Part shown: positions 44,290 to 54,363 of the stretch, one piece after another
Layout: every line of letters begins with the position of its first letter
How positions within the stretch are numbered: position 1 is the stretch's first letter
Assembly (NCBI RefSeq): GCF_050624435.1
Contig: NC_134542.1
Location: 13,909,497 to 13,973,496, forward strand
Direction of reading: 5' to 3'
From: Tenrec ecaudatus
Taxonomy: Eukaryota > Chordata > Mammalia > Afrosoricida > Tenrecidae
DNA: 64,000 bases
Notes under the pieces: model-generated
What the model saw: only the letters and a program-made list of their open reading frames with translations
Databases searched by the model: none
What the model was told of the DNA's origin: nothing
Position numbers and translations under genes: made by a program

Positions 44290-44975
44290 ATCCAATAACA
44301 AGATGGACCAAAGACATGCAGAGACAAGTCAAAAAGGACAATACTAGAACAGCTAACGAACACACGAGGAAATGCTCACAATCGCTAGCCATCCAGGAGA
44401 TGCAAATCAAAACAACGAGGCAATATCACATTACATCTCCAACAATAGCTCAGTTAGAAAACCAAAACGGAACAGAACAACAAATATTGAAGGGGATTTG
44501 GAGCGAGAGGAACTCTCAAATACTGCTACTGTGCTTGTAAACATGTATGGCCATGGTGGAAAGTGGTACAGCGCTACCTAAAACAATTGGGATTAGAAAT
44601 AGCATCTGACCCAGCAATAGCTTTGCTGGGCATCAACCTCAGAGAAGTGAGACCCAGACACAGCAGCAGAATGCTCTCCCGTGTTGATCGTGGCGCAGTT
44701 CGCAACAGCAAGACGCCGTGAAAAGCTCCAATACCCACTGGTAGAAGAACAGATGAAGGGACCTTGGCACACACATACAGTGTGTTACTACCCATCCTTA
44801 AAAAGTATTGATGAGTGATCAGTGCAAGCATTGATCATGACATGGTTGGACCTGGAAACCATTATCCCTCAGCAAAGTTATTCACTCACAAAACGGCAAA
44901 TATTGTGAGTCCACTAGTATGAGGATAAACACCAGGGAAAGGCAGGCATCTGCTCTCAGGTCATATAATCTTATA

Positions 44976-45216
44976 ATCTGATTTCCCAAGAAATGAGGTT
45001 GTGAGACTACCTGGTCCCTAGATGTCACCCCTGTGACGCGTCCCTCTTAAAAGCCAGCTTGACAGAGGCGGCCTCACTTTCTCGGGGACCCACCCCAGGC
45101 CCCGTTGAGGGTGTGTGGGTACACACAGATAGTGGAGGCAGCAAGCTGTCGCTGTGCAGTCTGAGCTCCACAGTTGAGTATTAGGCATCAGATTCAAGGA
45201 CAAGTTCCCTGTAGAC
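44976..45216. other. GC-richer stretch, possible LTR piece
   Basis: Contains 'cttaaaagccagcttgacagaggcggcctcactttctcgggg', which has an LTR-like TATA and leader look on the plus strand. No TG/CA borders were defined. Confidence 0.25.
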
Positions 45217-45408
45217 CAGTAGTTCTCAACCTGTGGGTCGAGACCCCTTTGGGGGTTGAATGACCCTTTCACAGGGGTCACCTGATTCATCATAGTAGCA
45301 AAATGACAGTGATGAAGGAGCAATGAAAATAATGTTATGGTTGGGGGTCACCACCACATGAGGAACTGTATGAAAGGGTCATGGCATGAGGACGGTTGAG
45401 AACCACTG
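45217..45408 (-). mobile_element. SPIN-like hAT non-autonomous element (reverse)
   Basis: 192 bp. Left end CAGTAGTTCTCAACCTGTGG and right end GGTTGAGAACCACTG are inverted termini of hAT type. Internal 'gggtcgagacccctttgggggttgaatgaccctttcacaggggtc' and 'catgaggaactgtatgaaagggtc' match SPIN. Flanks CTGTAGAC (45209-45216) and CTCTAGCC (45409-45416) match at 6 of 8, an eroded 8-bp TSD. No transposase: it must have been moved by one supplied in trans. Confidence 0.85.
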
Positions 45409-45429
45409 CTCTAGCCGGTAACCTTAAGG

Positions 45430-46480
45430 ACCAGGCATGGCGCTGTGGGATCTATAAGCAGAGTAAAGGTCCAACAGGGCTAAACGAGAATGGGAAGGTC
45501 CCTCGGAGCACCTGCTGGAAGATGGGCCATTCTTCAGGGGTGTTTATGGCTAGTGCTAAGGCACATGTTAGAACTGGAGCTCCCAGAGGCGACAGTTCAG
45601 GAGGGGCTGGTCTCCACAGAGCCTCACGGAAGACTAGTCAGCTCCCGGTACTGTGAGGAGGGCAGGGCTGTGGTCTTTCCCCACAGGTGGCTCTTGTCTC
45701 AAGGTCAGTTTGATGGGTTGGAAGGAGTCCACTGGCAGTCCACCTGGGACGCGAGCCCCTTTTACTCCTGTGTGATGGATCCATGGGGCATGCCCTGCAA
45801 TGAGGGATGATGTCCTGGAGATGTTGGGTCACGTCTCGGGCTTTCTCTGTGGGGGTGGGTCTTGCCTCTAGGCATGTGGAGAAAGTACAGACTATTACCA
45901 GCAGGCAACCGTATCCTTCAGCCGTGGGCATGGCAGTGATGGCTACCTGCATGTCTTCAAATGGTGTAGTCTCTCAGTGTTGGACTCCAGGTGTCCGGCT
46001 TGCCCTGTGGGGAGGGTTGTTCTGAGTGCAGGTGACACACCTCTGGCAGATGCAGAGCAGAAGGTGGGCAGGTTTGGCTATGCAGTAGCACTGGTTCCTT
46101 GACTCCTGTAACTCTCTCTTTCCTGAATGGGTCTGGCTGTGGATCTCAGTGACCAGTTGGTAGGTGCCTTTGGAGGGGAGGTAGATCCATGAGTCAGGTT
46201 GCTGATAGATCCAGTGGGGCTTTGCACCCCTCCTTCTGCAATGACCTTGCCCTTAGTTTGGACATATCCTAACCCAGGAAGGGCATGGAGCAGTACAGAA
46301 CTTGTGAACTACTTCGTGCCCTTCCTCCCAGCTGGCAGGTCTGGGGCTGCCATAAGGCCCATTCATATGCAATAGGGACTTAGGCCTCTGGCTGCATCAG
46401 GCCAGGGCCAGGCCTTCGGTCAGCCATTTTGACGTCCTGCCAGCCATGCTAGCGAAGCAGCATGGTTTCAGAGGAGTTTT
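45430..46480 (-). mobile_element. Endogenous retrovirus pol remnant (integrase)
   Basis: On the minus strand, translated pieces show an integrase-like zinc-binding pattern (His residues, then a CxxC pair at about 46060) followed by the start of the catalytic core (about 45950-45780) with an EKA..V motif typical of gammaretrovirus-like integrases. Stops and frameshifts occur throughout and later core residues are not in frame, so it is inactive. A gag-like piece lies further upstream on the same strand (47270-47900); most of pol between them is deleted. Confidence 0.55.
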
Positions 46481-46744
46481 GCCCCCTGAGCTCAACATTT
46501 ACATTAATCACAATCATTTTCACCATTTCAAACGGGAATAACCAAAGACAAAAACCAAAGAAAAGAACTGAAACTTTAAATTCCCAGATTCTTTTCAGAA
46601 AACAATCCAGTATGCTGGATGGCCATATCTAACCTCAGGCCAGCCAAAGAAAGACTGTCATAAGGCAGAGGTCAGACACGCGTCCACTCTCCATCTTCAT
46701 GATTTGTTTCTCTAGCACCCCACCCCCAGGGCACCATACTTTGT

Positions 46745-47038
46745 TAGACTGTGTTGGCTAGAGAAACAAGGCCAGTGACACTCATTTCTGTGTAAGAGAG
46801 AGTTTGGTACCACAAAGTCATTATATATCAGGAAACCATCCCCGCCCAGTCTAGATCAAGTCTGTAAGTCCAATACTAGTCCAGAAATCCCTCTTCCAAC
46901 TCACTCAGCCACAAGCAATGATGCAATATGCAGGAAGATCTCAGGCTGGTGGGTGAAGAGTCTTGTGGATCCAATGGTGATAGAAGCATCTCTAGGGCTT
47001 GCGCAGTTCTCCATGTGGCATCAACAGGAAGGTGGAGA

Positions 47039-47118
<80 letters not shown>

Positions 47119-47255
47119 TACCTCCAACAAGCTATTGATCTTGGTGGCACCTCCAAATGAGGTCATTAAGCTGAGACCTGATTGACATGCTAAACTCCAC
47201 CCATATCTTCTTATGGGTGCCATGTTGCACACAAAAACTACCACACTGGGTTAGG
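46745..47255 (+). mobile_element. TTAGACTGTGTTGGC repeat, plus strand
   Basis: It opens TTAGACTGTGTTGGCTAGAG, contains 'tcttgtggatccaatgg', 'caaatgaggtcattaagctgagacctgattgacatgctaaactccaccc', and ends 'acaaaaactaccac'. Same family as 12194. It sits between two ERV remnants and contains a long (GA)n array. Confidence 0.75.
47034..47115. repeat. (GA)n microsatellite inside the repeat
   Basis: About 40 GA units with one CA interruption. It lies where sister copies have a short GA-rich or 'agagagagagcgagag' stretch (for example 24200), so it grew from an internal seed. Confidence 0.97.
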
Positions 47256-47259
47256 GTGG

Positions 47260-47900
47260 CCTTCCCCTGCAGAATCTGGGAGTCCCAGTCGGGCAGGCAT
47301 ATGGAATGCTTGAGCTGCCACTGTGTTGGATCGAAGGAACCCTGGGGGTGAGGTAGGGGTGGAGTAAGTCTTTGTAGGTACTTTCAAACTTCTAGGGTGG
47401 TGTGCCTTCTTTCTTTTGTATTAAAGAGGGTCATGAGAAGGTGGTGACATAGGTCTGGATCAATGAATAAACAAATTCACCCATGGCCTGGGGCTTCTAT
47501 GCATAAGAGGTGATACTGTTCTTCCAGGTGAGGAGTTCAATACCAAGGACACTGGCCCAAATCAGTCACCCTTATAATGCATTTTAGTGATGGTTCCTTA
47601 GGACTCTGACTTTACCAGTCTAGGAACTTAAACACTTTCTTTACACTATCACCTATAGTTTCTTAAATACTCACCAGAACCTCCCAGAAGAAGCAGCTTA
47701 CAGGATCAATGCCAGCGTGGCATTATGATGATCAGGATCTTCATCCAACGAGTCTGCACATCGCACAAGTCAATTTCCCTTCTCAGGGGAAGCAGGTCTC
47801 ACTGTCAATTTTATCCAGTGCCCCAGTCTGGCTGTTCCCTCTGGGTTAACCTTCCTTGTGACTGGATCTTTCATTTCCATTCACAACAGGTCCCAAAGGA
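47260..47900 (-). mobile_element. Endogenous retrovirus gag remnant
   Basis: On the minus strand, 47560-47270 carries pieces in two frames resembling the gammaretrovirus-type capsid region: a 'LTWKN'-like start, then a 'LF.TKERR' segment and a W and D containing stretch. At least one frameshift and several stops are present. Strand and order (gag upstream of integrase) agree with the fragment at 45430-46480. Confidence 0.45.
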
Positions 47901-49571
47901 GCTCTGGGTCTTGTACCAACCACCAAATACTTCCCTGATCTTCAGCTGAAATAATTTTTTGGGGATCAGAAGTTGTTCTAATACTTTTTGTTCCAGAAAT
48001 CTTAAAGGTATTTCTGGTTGTTCTAATACATTTTTCTCCCATTCTGAGTTGGCCTTAACATTCATAGACATAGTTCTGACCAAACTGCTTCTGGACCTGA
48101 GTTAGTATTACAATTCACCCCTACACTCTTTTTTGCCCTGGTGTCAGAAGCCAACGAACAGTGTATCTTTCCCTGTCCTTACCCCTCTGTATTTTTATAT
48201 GCATTCAATGAGCCAGTTCCTCAGGACTTATATCTGCATCCACTAATTCTGTATCTAATCAAGAAACGAAAAGTTTCTCATTCCCCCTTATTCCTCTTTT
48301 CACAAAACCACATTTCCCAGGGAGTGAGAGTCACAGCAGCAAGCCTCCCCATGCTGAGACCAACTGTGGGAGTAATTTGTTTTAGGATTATTCATACCAG
48401 TTGAGCCCCCAAGAGCTGGAGACTAAAGATCTCTCAAATAACCATGCTTTGCACTATGTCATTCTGCTCCACTCCCTCCACTCCCACCCCCAACTTGTCT
48501 TTTGAGTATATTTCCTCATGTTTCTGGGTTCTGCAATTCACTGTAATATCCCCCAGAAACTCCCAAAACATTAAGGAAATATCTCACATGCTTCTGGGTG
48601 CTGTTATGCTCCAAATCTGAAATGCACAGTCCCCAGCCAGAGGTCCTCCCACCAAAAAATGTCTGCAAGTCAAAACAGGCTTCTCGTTGTCCATGACTAT
48701 AGTAGAGAATACTCTCTAAAACAGGACTAAAGGCACAGGCATTGAGTTCAGAATTGTAATCCATCCCATAAGGAAACAGAAGAGATGGTAGCACATTGTG
48801 AGTTTGATTTATGCCACTTGAATGGTTCAAATGGCCAATTTGATGTGGAAAAAACTAAATTGAAGATTTTCAGACCAAATGGAATAGACATTGGAGTTTG
48901 CCAAAGAGGGTAGGTTAAGGGATACAAGATTCTTGAGTGGTGTTATCTTGTGTGAGATGGAAGATACTCATCCACGATAGGGAGAAGAGACATCAGGCAG
49001 TGGGTGGGGGGTAAACCATAGTGAGTTTGATGAGTGGTGTGGCAGGTTAATGCAAAATTGATTGTCTGAAATGTAATCCCTCAATATTAAAAAAATTTTA
49101 AGATAAAGAATAAATCCTAGTTTGACATAAAACGTAATAATAGTTATGTTTAGAAAAATAGTGATGTTTGTACATTATGAGTTTGATCTGTGTCACCAGA
49201 TTGTGTGCTAACCAGGTTGAAATGTCCAATTTGATGATGTGGCTAAGGATCAAAGGCAAAATAAATTTGCCAAGTGTGAAGTCACAGTGGGTTGAGCAAA
49301 CCACTGATTTAGATGTGATCTAGGGTCATAATGCAAGTCTAACAACCCCAAATGTGCTACCATTCAGACATCAGAAGACAGAAACAAATTGTTAATTAAC
49401 AAGCTACAGGATTTTTTTAACATCACAGAGATATTTTCTTAATGAGGTTTTCTACAAACCAGGCTGCCCAGTGTTTTTAATTATTGACAACTTGAGGACT
49501 GCTCACAGAAAATCAGTATCATCGACTGGATGTCATATGCGGAAATATTGGGTGCCAGGTACTTTCTTCTC
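47901..49571. other. Unassigned, perhaps partly old ERV or LTR
   Basis: No exon or clear repeat was recognised. A phrase 'tgagtttgat..gtgtcacc' recurs loosely at 48795 and 49180, suggesting an old repeated LTR-like unit, but the match is weak. Confidence 0.3.
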
Positions 49572-49654
49572 ATGTTAGACAGGGGTCTCTAGAGAAACAA
49601 AATCAGGATATATATATCCTCGGAGGATACATATATTCCTGGGAGGATATATAT
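49572..49654 (+). mobile_element. Start of a TTAGNCTGGG-type repeat, truncated
   Basis: GTTAGACAGGGGTCTCTAGA followed by AGAAACAAAATC is the opening of the 12194-type family. It is cut after about 40 bp by three short AT palindromes and then L1 3' sequence. Confidence 0.45.
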
Positions 49655-49661
49655 ATCCTCC
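49605..49661. repeat. Three tandem AT-rich palindromes
   Basis: AGGATATATATATCCT (49605-49620), an imperfect AGGATACATATATTCCT (49624-49640) and GGAGGATATATATATCCTCC (49642-49661). The third is a perfect 20-bp palindrome. Such arrays can extrude as cruciforms. Confidence 0.85.
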
Positions 49662-51410
49662 TGGGAGGGAGTTATATGTAGATCATTGTGATTGGCCCCC
49701 TTCACCCACTGCCACCTTTCCCCTACCCTCCTGGTATCTCTACTCTCAGTACTGGTCCTGAAGGGTGTATCTGTTCTGGATTCCTTGAGTTTCCAGCTCT
49801 TTTCTGTACCAGTGTACATGCTCTGGGCCAGACAGATTTGTAAGGTAGAATTGGGTCATGATAGTCGGGGGAGGAAACATTAAGGAACTAGAGGAAAGTT
49901 GTATGTTTCATCAGTGCTTTACTGCACCCTGACTGGCCCGTCTCCTCCTTGTGACCCTTCTTTAAGGGGATGTTCAGTTGCCTACAGAGGGGCTTTGGGT
50001 CTCCACTCCACACTCCCCCTCATTCACCATATGATTTTTTGTTCTGGGTCTTTGATACCTGATATCTGATCCCATCGACACCTCATGATCACACCGGCTG
50101 GTGTGCTTTTTCCATGTGGACTTTGCTGCTTCTCAACTAGATGGCTGCTTGAAGCCTTTAAGACCCTAGACAGTATATCTTTTGATAGCTGGGCACCCTC
50201 AGCTTTCTTCACCACATTTGCTTATGCACACATATTGTCTACAGTGATTTTGTCTGGAAGGTGAGCATCATGGAATACCAGGTTATTAGAACAAAATGTT
50301 CTGGTGTTGAGTGGAGGTCCAATATCCATCTACTACCTTAATACTAAATCTACATGTACATAGATCTATTTCCCTATTGTCACATATAAATATATTTATG
50401 TATGTCCATTCCTGTATGTACACCTCTGCAGATGCCCTTTGCCTCCTAGTTCTTTCCTCTATTTACTTTTACTTTCCTCTTGTCCCACTGTCATGTTCAG
50501 CCTTCATTTGGGTTTCAGTAATTCCTCTCAGATACATTGTGCTTGATCAAGCTCTACCGGGCCTCCTACACTCTCCTCACCATCGATTTTAGATCACTTG
50601 TTTTTCCTTGTCCCTGGATTTGTTCACAATACTTCCTTTCCCTTGTCTCCCCCCATCCCCCCAAACCATTGGTCCTGTTGTTTTTCCCTCTGGATTGTTT
50701 ATCCTGCCTATCTTATCTAGATAGACATGCAGAGAAACACTAAGCACAAAACCAAGACTGAGCAAAAGAAAGAAAAACAACCAATGCTAAAGAAAAGAAA
50801 AAGCCTATAAATAGTTCAAGGTTTGTTTGTTGACCTGTAGGAGTGTTTTCCAGTCGAGTCTGATGGGGTGCCAAAGCCTATTTTTTATATTCTCTAGGGA
50901 CGTCATTGCTTTACTCCTCTTGCTACTCTGTTGCACATCTTTAGCATTTCTCCCCGGAGTGGTGGAGTCAAATCAAGCACAATCCTGCACTGTGTGTCCA
51001 GTTTTGTCCCTTGTAGTCCTATTGGTCAGTGAAGGAAGTCATGTCTCATGGTAGGGCTGGCCCTAGGGTCCTCTCTGTGCACTGGCTGCTCTGAGCAGGA
51101 ATATCATCCTCGGGGCTTGATGGGCCAGGATATATTCCTCTCTCTCTCTTTCCCTCTTTGTTTGCTCCTGTGTGCTCTGATCAGATATGTCCCTCTCCCT
51201 GAGCTGTAGCTTCAGTGCTGTCCTCTGAATCGAATTCTTCTCAGGAGAGGTGGAGGTGTCCTTGCAGTTGGGATTGGGGCTGACCCCACATGCCAATATG
51301 TTGCTTTCACCTCTTGGTGCACCAGGTTGATTCTGGTCCCTCTCTCCCTGTCCTATGGAGATATATACAACGCTCTCCACTTGGGTGGGTTAGTGCCCTG
51401 TTGAACACAG
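49655..51410 (-). mobile_element. L1 3'-UTR-type element, minus strand, 1.75 kb
   Basis: Reversed text in the same order as 37739-39635: 'gatcacaccggctggtgtgc', 'gaagcctttaagaccctagac', 'gatagctgggcaccctcagctttcttcaccacatttgc'. It extends further 5' than that copy, to a CT-rich end at about 51400. Its own 3' terminus (GAGCCCC...AATAAA) is missing and it has only one 247-bp module. Confidence 0.75.
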
Positions 51411-54363
51411 ATTTTAGTGGCATAAATTTAAGGGTTACATTTTATGCCTATTCTGCTTGGTCTTGATATTCTTGTCCCTCATATATTTGGGTAATGTTAA
51501 CTCTAAAAATATTTTTCTTTTCAGGAAATTGAATAACTGAAAATTCAAGTGTTAGGGAAGAAAATCTGTAGGTGGTTTTTGGGAGTAGATGCTACATCTT
51601 TGATAAAAAGATTAATATGTAATTTGTGTTGAACCATAAACATTTATCTTGTACTAAATTTTCATGTGTTTTTCTACTTTAATGTGGGTTTCAACCATTG
51701 AAATGACTTTAGACCCCCAAATTGGATGGACTCTTAGTTCAAACAACTCATCAAGAGTAATTTGAGGTGATATTACATTTGCTCATACAGTATAATGATC
51801 AATAATGCAAGCCTATTTTTGCTTCAATACTTTATTCTTGACACCTCCAAGTTTTATTTCCCCCAGGGAACATGCATACCATATTTCTTTTTGGAAGTCT
51901 TAGAAGATTCCAAACCATACATCTCTCTCTCTCTCTCATGTTTCTTTCTGAGGTGTGCTATTTGTGAATATTTGTGTGTATTTATCTGAACATGCTATAG
52001 ATAAAATAAAGCATACAACATCATGCTGAACATGCTTGTTTCCAATAATAGCAATAAAATTTTCTTTATTTGAAGTCAAGCAAATAGAATTAAGTTTTAA
52101 AAGTGCCTCTTAAATTTTGAGAAAGCTAATTTTGTAAACACATGTGAGAGTTTTGGGTCTGGTAGAGAGCTGATAGACTAGCAATAGACTCAGTACTGCA
52201 TTAATTCCTTAGATACTTTATTTGTATGGATGTCTTTAATGCCTGCAAATAGTTTTCAGTCTGGGCTGTGTTTATTAATCACTCTAATGAAGTAAATTGC
52301 TATTCAGTAATGGAGTAATTTTGTCATTGCAAGTAACTAGATAGCAAATAACTTGTTGGCTATCCAAATTGGCCTTATGTGATACATCTCAGTGAGAGGA
52401 TGTGAGAAAGAACCAGAAATAAATTGGGACTGACTGCGTATTTTGAGGGGGACTCTAAGGACATGAGAGTTTAGATTAAATGTTGCCGGAAAGTGGTGGA
52501 ACTCTATGATTAGCTGTGTTAACTCATTTTATATACGGTTTTCCAGTTATTTCACATTGACTTGAACTTCATCAGCCAGGCCATATCTGTCTGAAGGATG
52601 AGCAAGACTTGCAGTGTTTATTCTGGGCAGTCATATGTTCTGCCGGAAGGCGGGGATTTAATTATCTAAAGCTGAAAGGAAGAACAGTGTTAGGGGGGAA
52701 TTAGCAGACTATGCTGCAGCTAATCAGTAGAACTGATGAACCAAAGTGGATGTTTTGCTTCCTGAAGTCTTTACTGTTTTGAGGGGAAATTGCTTCCAGA
52801 ATGATTCTGCATTTTGAAACTTCCAGCTGTGTTCCAAGAGAGGGTCGGCCTCATGCCAGCATTGAGTACTAAAATAAATTGCTACCACTGAGTTACTTGG
52901 GACAAATACGGTGATCCTTTTTGGGTTGCTCTGTTGTGGAGAATATTAGGACTGTTCCATTAGGATTCATAGGACCTAATAGAATACAGTACAATTGCCA
53001 CTTGGGTTTCCTAGACTTCAACTTTTTATTATTAATTAGGTGGGGGTTGACATAAGATCATGATTTTTGTTTTCAACAATTTAAACAACTTATCCAACCT
53101 CTGATTGGCTTGCCCCTCACGGCACTACATCGCCGACTTAGGCTACAAGTTAGACAAATGTTGCCTAAGGTGACAGGGAAAGTGTTATTCTACAAGCAGA
53201 CGCAGACTTTAAATCTTTATGGTAGTAGACAGATTCATTTTATCCACCTTTGCTTGGAGAAAGCTAATTGTTTATAAATATTTCCTGGCCATTTGTATTT
53301 CTCGTTTGTGAATGGTCTCTGCCTTTTGTCTATTTTTAACTATCAAGATACAGCATCAAGCACAGGGTTAGGGATTTTTCCTTTAAATGTTAAGGTTTAA
53401 AAACATTCTAGATTTTTAGAAAATATTATTTTGAAAAAACCTGCACAACAATCAACAGTCCATAATCCTATTTTAATTAGTGTTCCTACAACGGAGGCTC
53501 CTAGATTCAAATAGGGTTTTCTTGAATGAAGCTACAAAACAGAAAGAATGGAAAATAGATTGAGTAAAATTAACTATGAGTTTTCTCATTTTTTTTGCAA
53601 CCAAATGACTGTCAGTAACCTTTTCAAAAGCGCGTGTCTTGTGGTTCATTGTAGTTTTTAAAGGGTCATCCTAGGATTGGTGACAGGTATTTGACTTCCT
53701 TGCTATGGTGCGAGGAGGTAAAGGCGTCTGTAATATGAAAAAATGAGCAGTTATTGCTCGGTCCTGCTTTACCTTTCACTACCTTTCAGAAAATGCGGAC
53801 AAATGCTCTTGTTTCACTATGCCCACACAAACGCGTATGTTTCCAAAACAGGCATGTTTGCTTTCTAACTGTTTTTATTGTTGTCAAAATCAGCATGTGT
53901 TTATTCTTCAATGATAGGGATCTGCGGAACAGCCAGCCAGCGAATTCAACAGCAGGCAAGCCTTGGCTAACACTGCCTACTTCCGAACGGAAATACTCAA
54001 AACACAGGGCTTCCCCCAAGTAAGTAGGTTGTAACAGACTGCTCGGTTAGTCCCAGGCTTGCAGTGCAGTCACGAGTAAAATACCCCAACCTGTTCGCTG
54101 CACCACCGGGCAGCAGAGCACCAGTGCGGACAAACAGTAAACTTTCATGGGGAGTCACCCTATGCAGGGAAAGTCTTGGGTTGTGTCAGTGTTTAATTTA
54201 CTGTGCTGATATTTAACGTTGTAGGGTCAAATTTATCCACTGGGACCTTAGTGGAATGGTGGGTAATCTAGATCCCCCAAATTAGCCATTGGCACTCTGT
54301 TGGGTGGAGTTCATCTAAGACACACATGGAAAAATTAGGAGGTATAATGGACTTGAGACAATC
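51411..54363. other. Unique stretch, no recognised gene
   Basis: About 2.9 kb of moderately AT-rich sequence without recognised repeats, apart from (CT)n at 51921-51938. Opposite-strand frames at 53754-54023 have no identifiable product. Possible intron or intergenic DNA. Confidence 0.4.

Larger units (their letters stand above)
42203..44975 (+). mobile_element. Old L1 ORF2 3' part, split by two insertions
   Basis: 'gagcaattagacaacagaaagaaatcaaggg' opens a canonical L1 ORF2 stretch. 42916-43736 continues it ('aagcaatctacaaatacaatgtaattctg', 'ccaatggaacagaatgg') and 44290-44975 carries the end ('gctcacaatcgctagccatccaggagatgcaaatcaaaac', 'gagaggaactctcaaatactgc'). It encodes the reverse transcriptase tail and C-terminal domain when intact; here every frame is broken. 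Inserts are at 42503-42899 and 43737-44289. Confidence 0.8.

Noticed and set aside
51063..51380. 105-codon minus-strand frame
   Set aside because: It lies in the 5' part of an L1 3'-UTR-type element and has low-complexity Arg/Glu runs from a CT-rich stretch.
53754..54023. Opposite-strand frames of 77 and 89 codons
   Set aside because: Neither has a recognisable motif, and the two overlap fully, which suggests chance.
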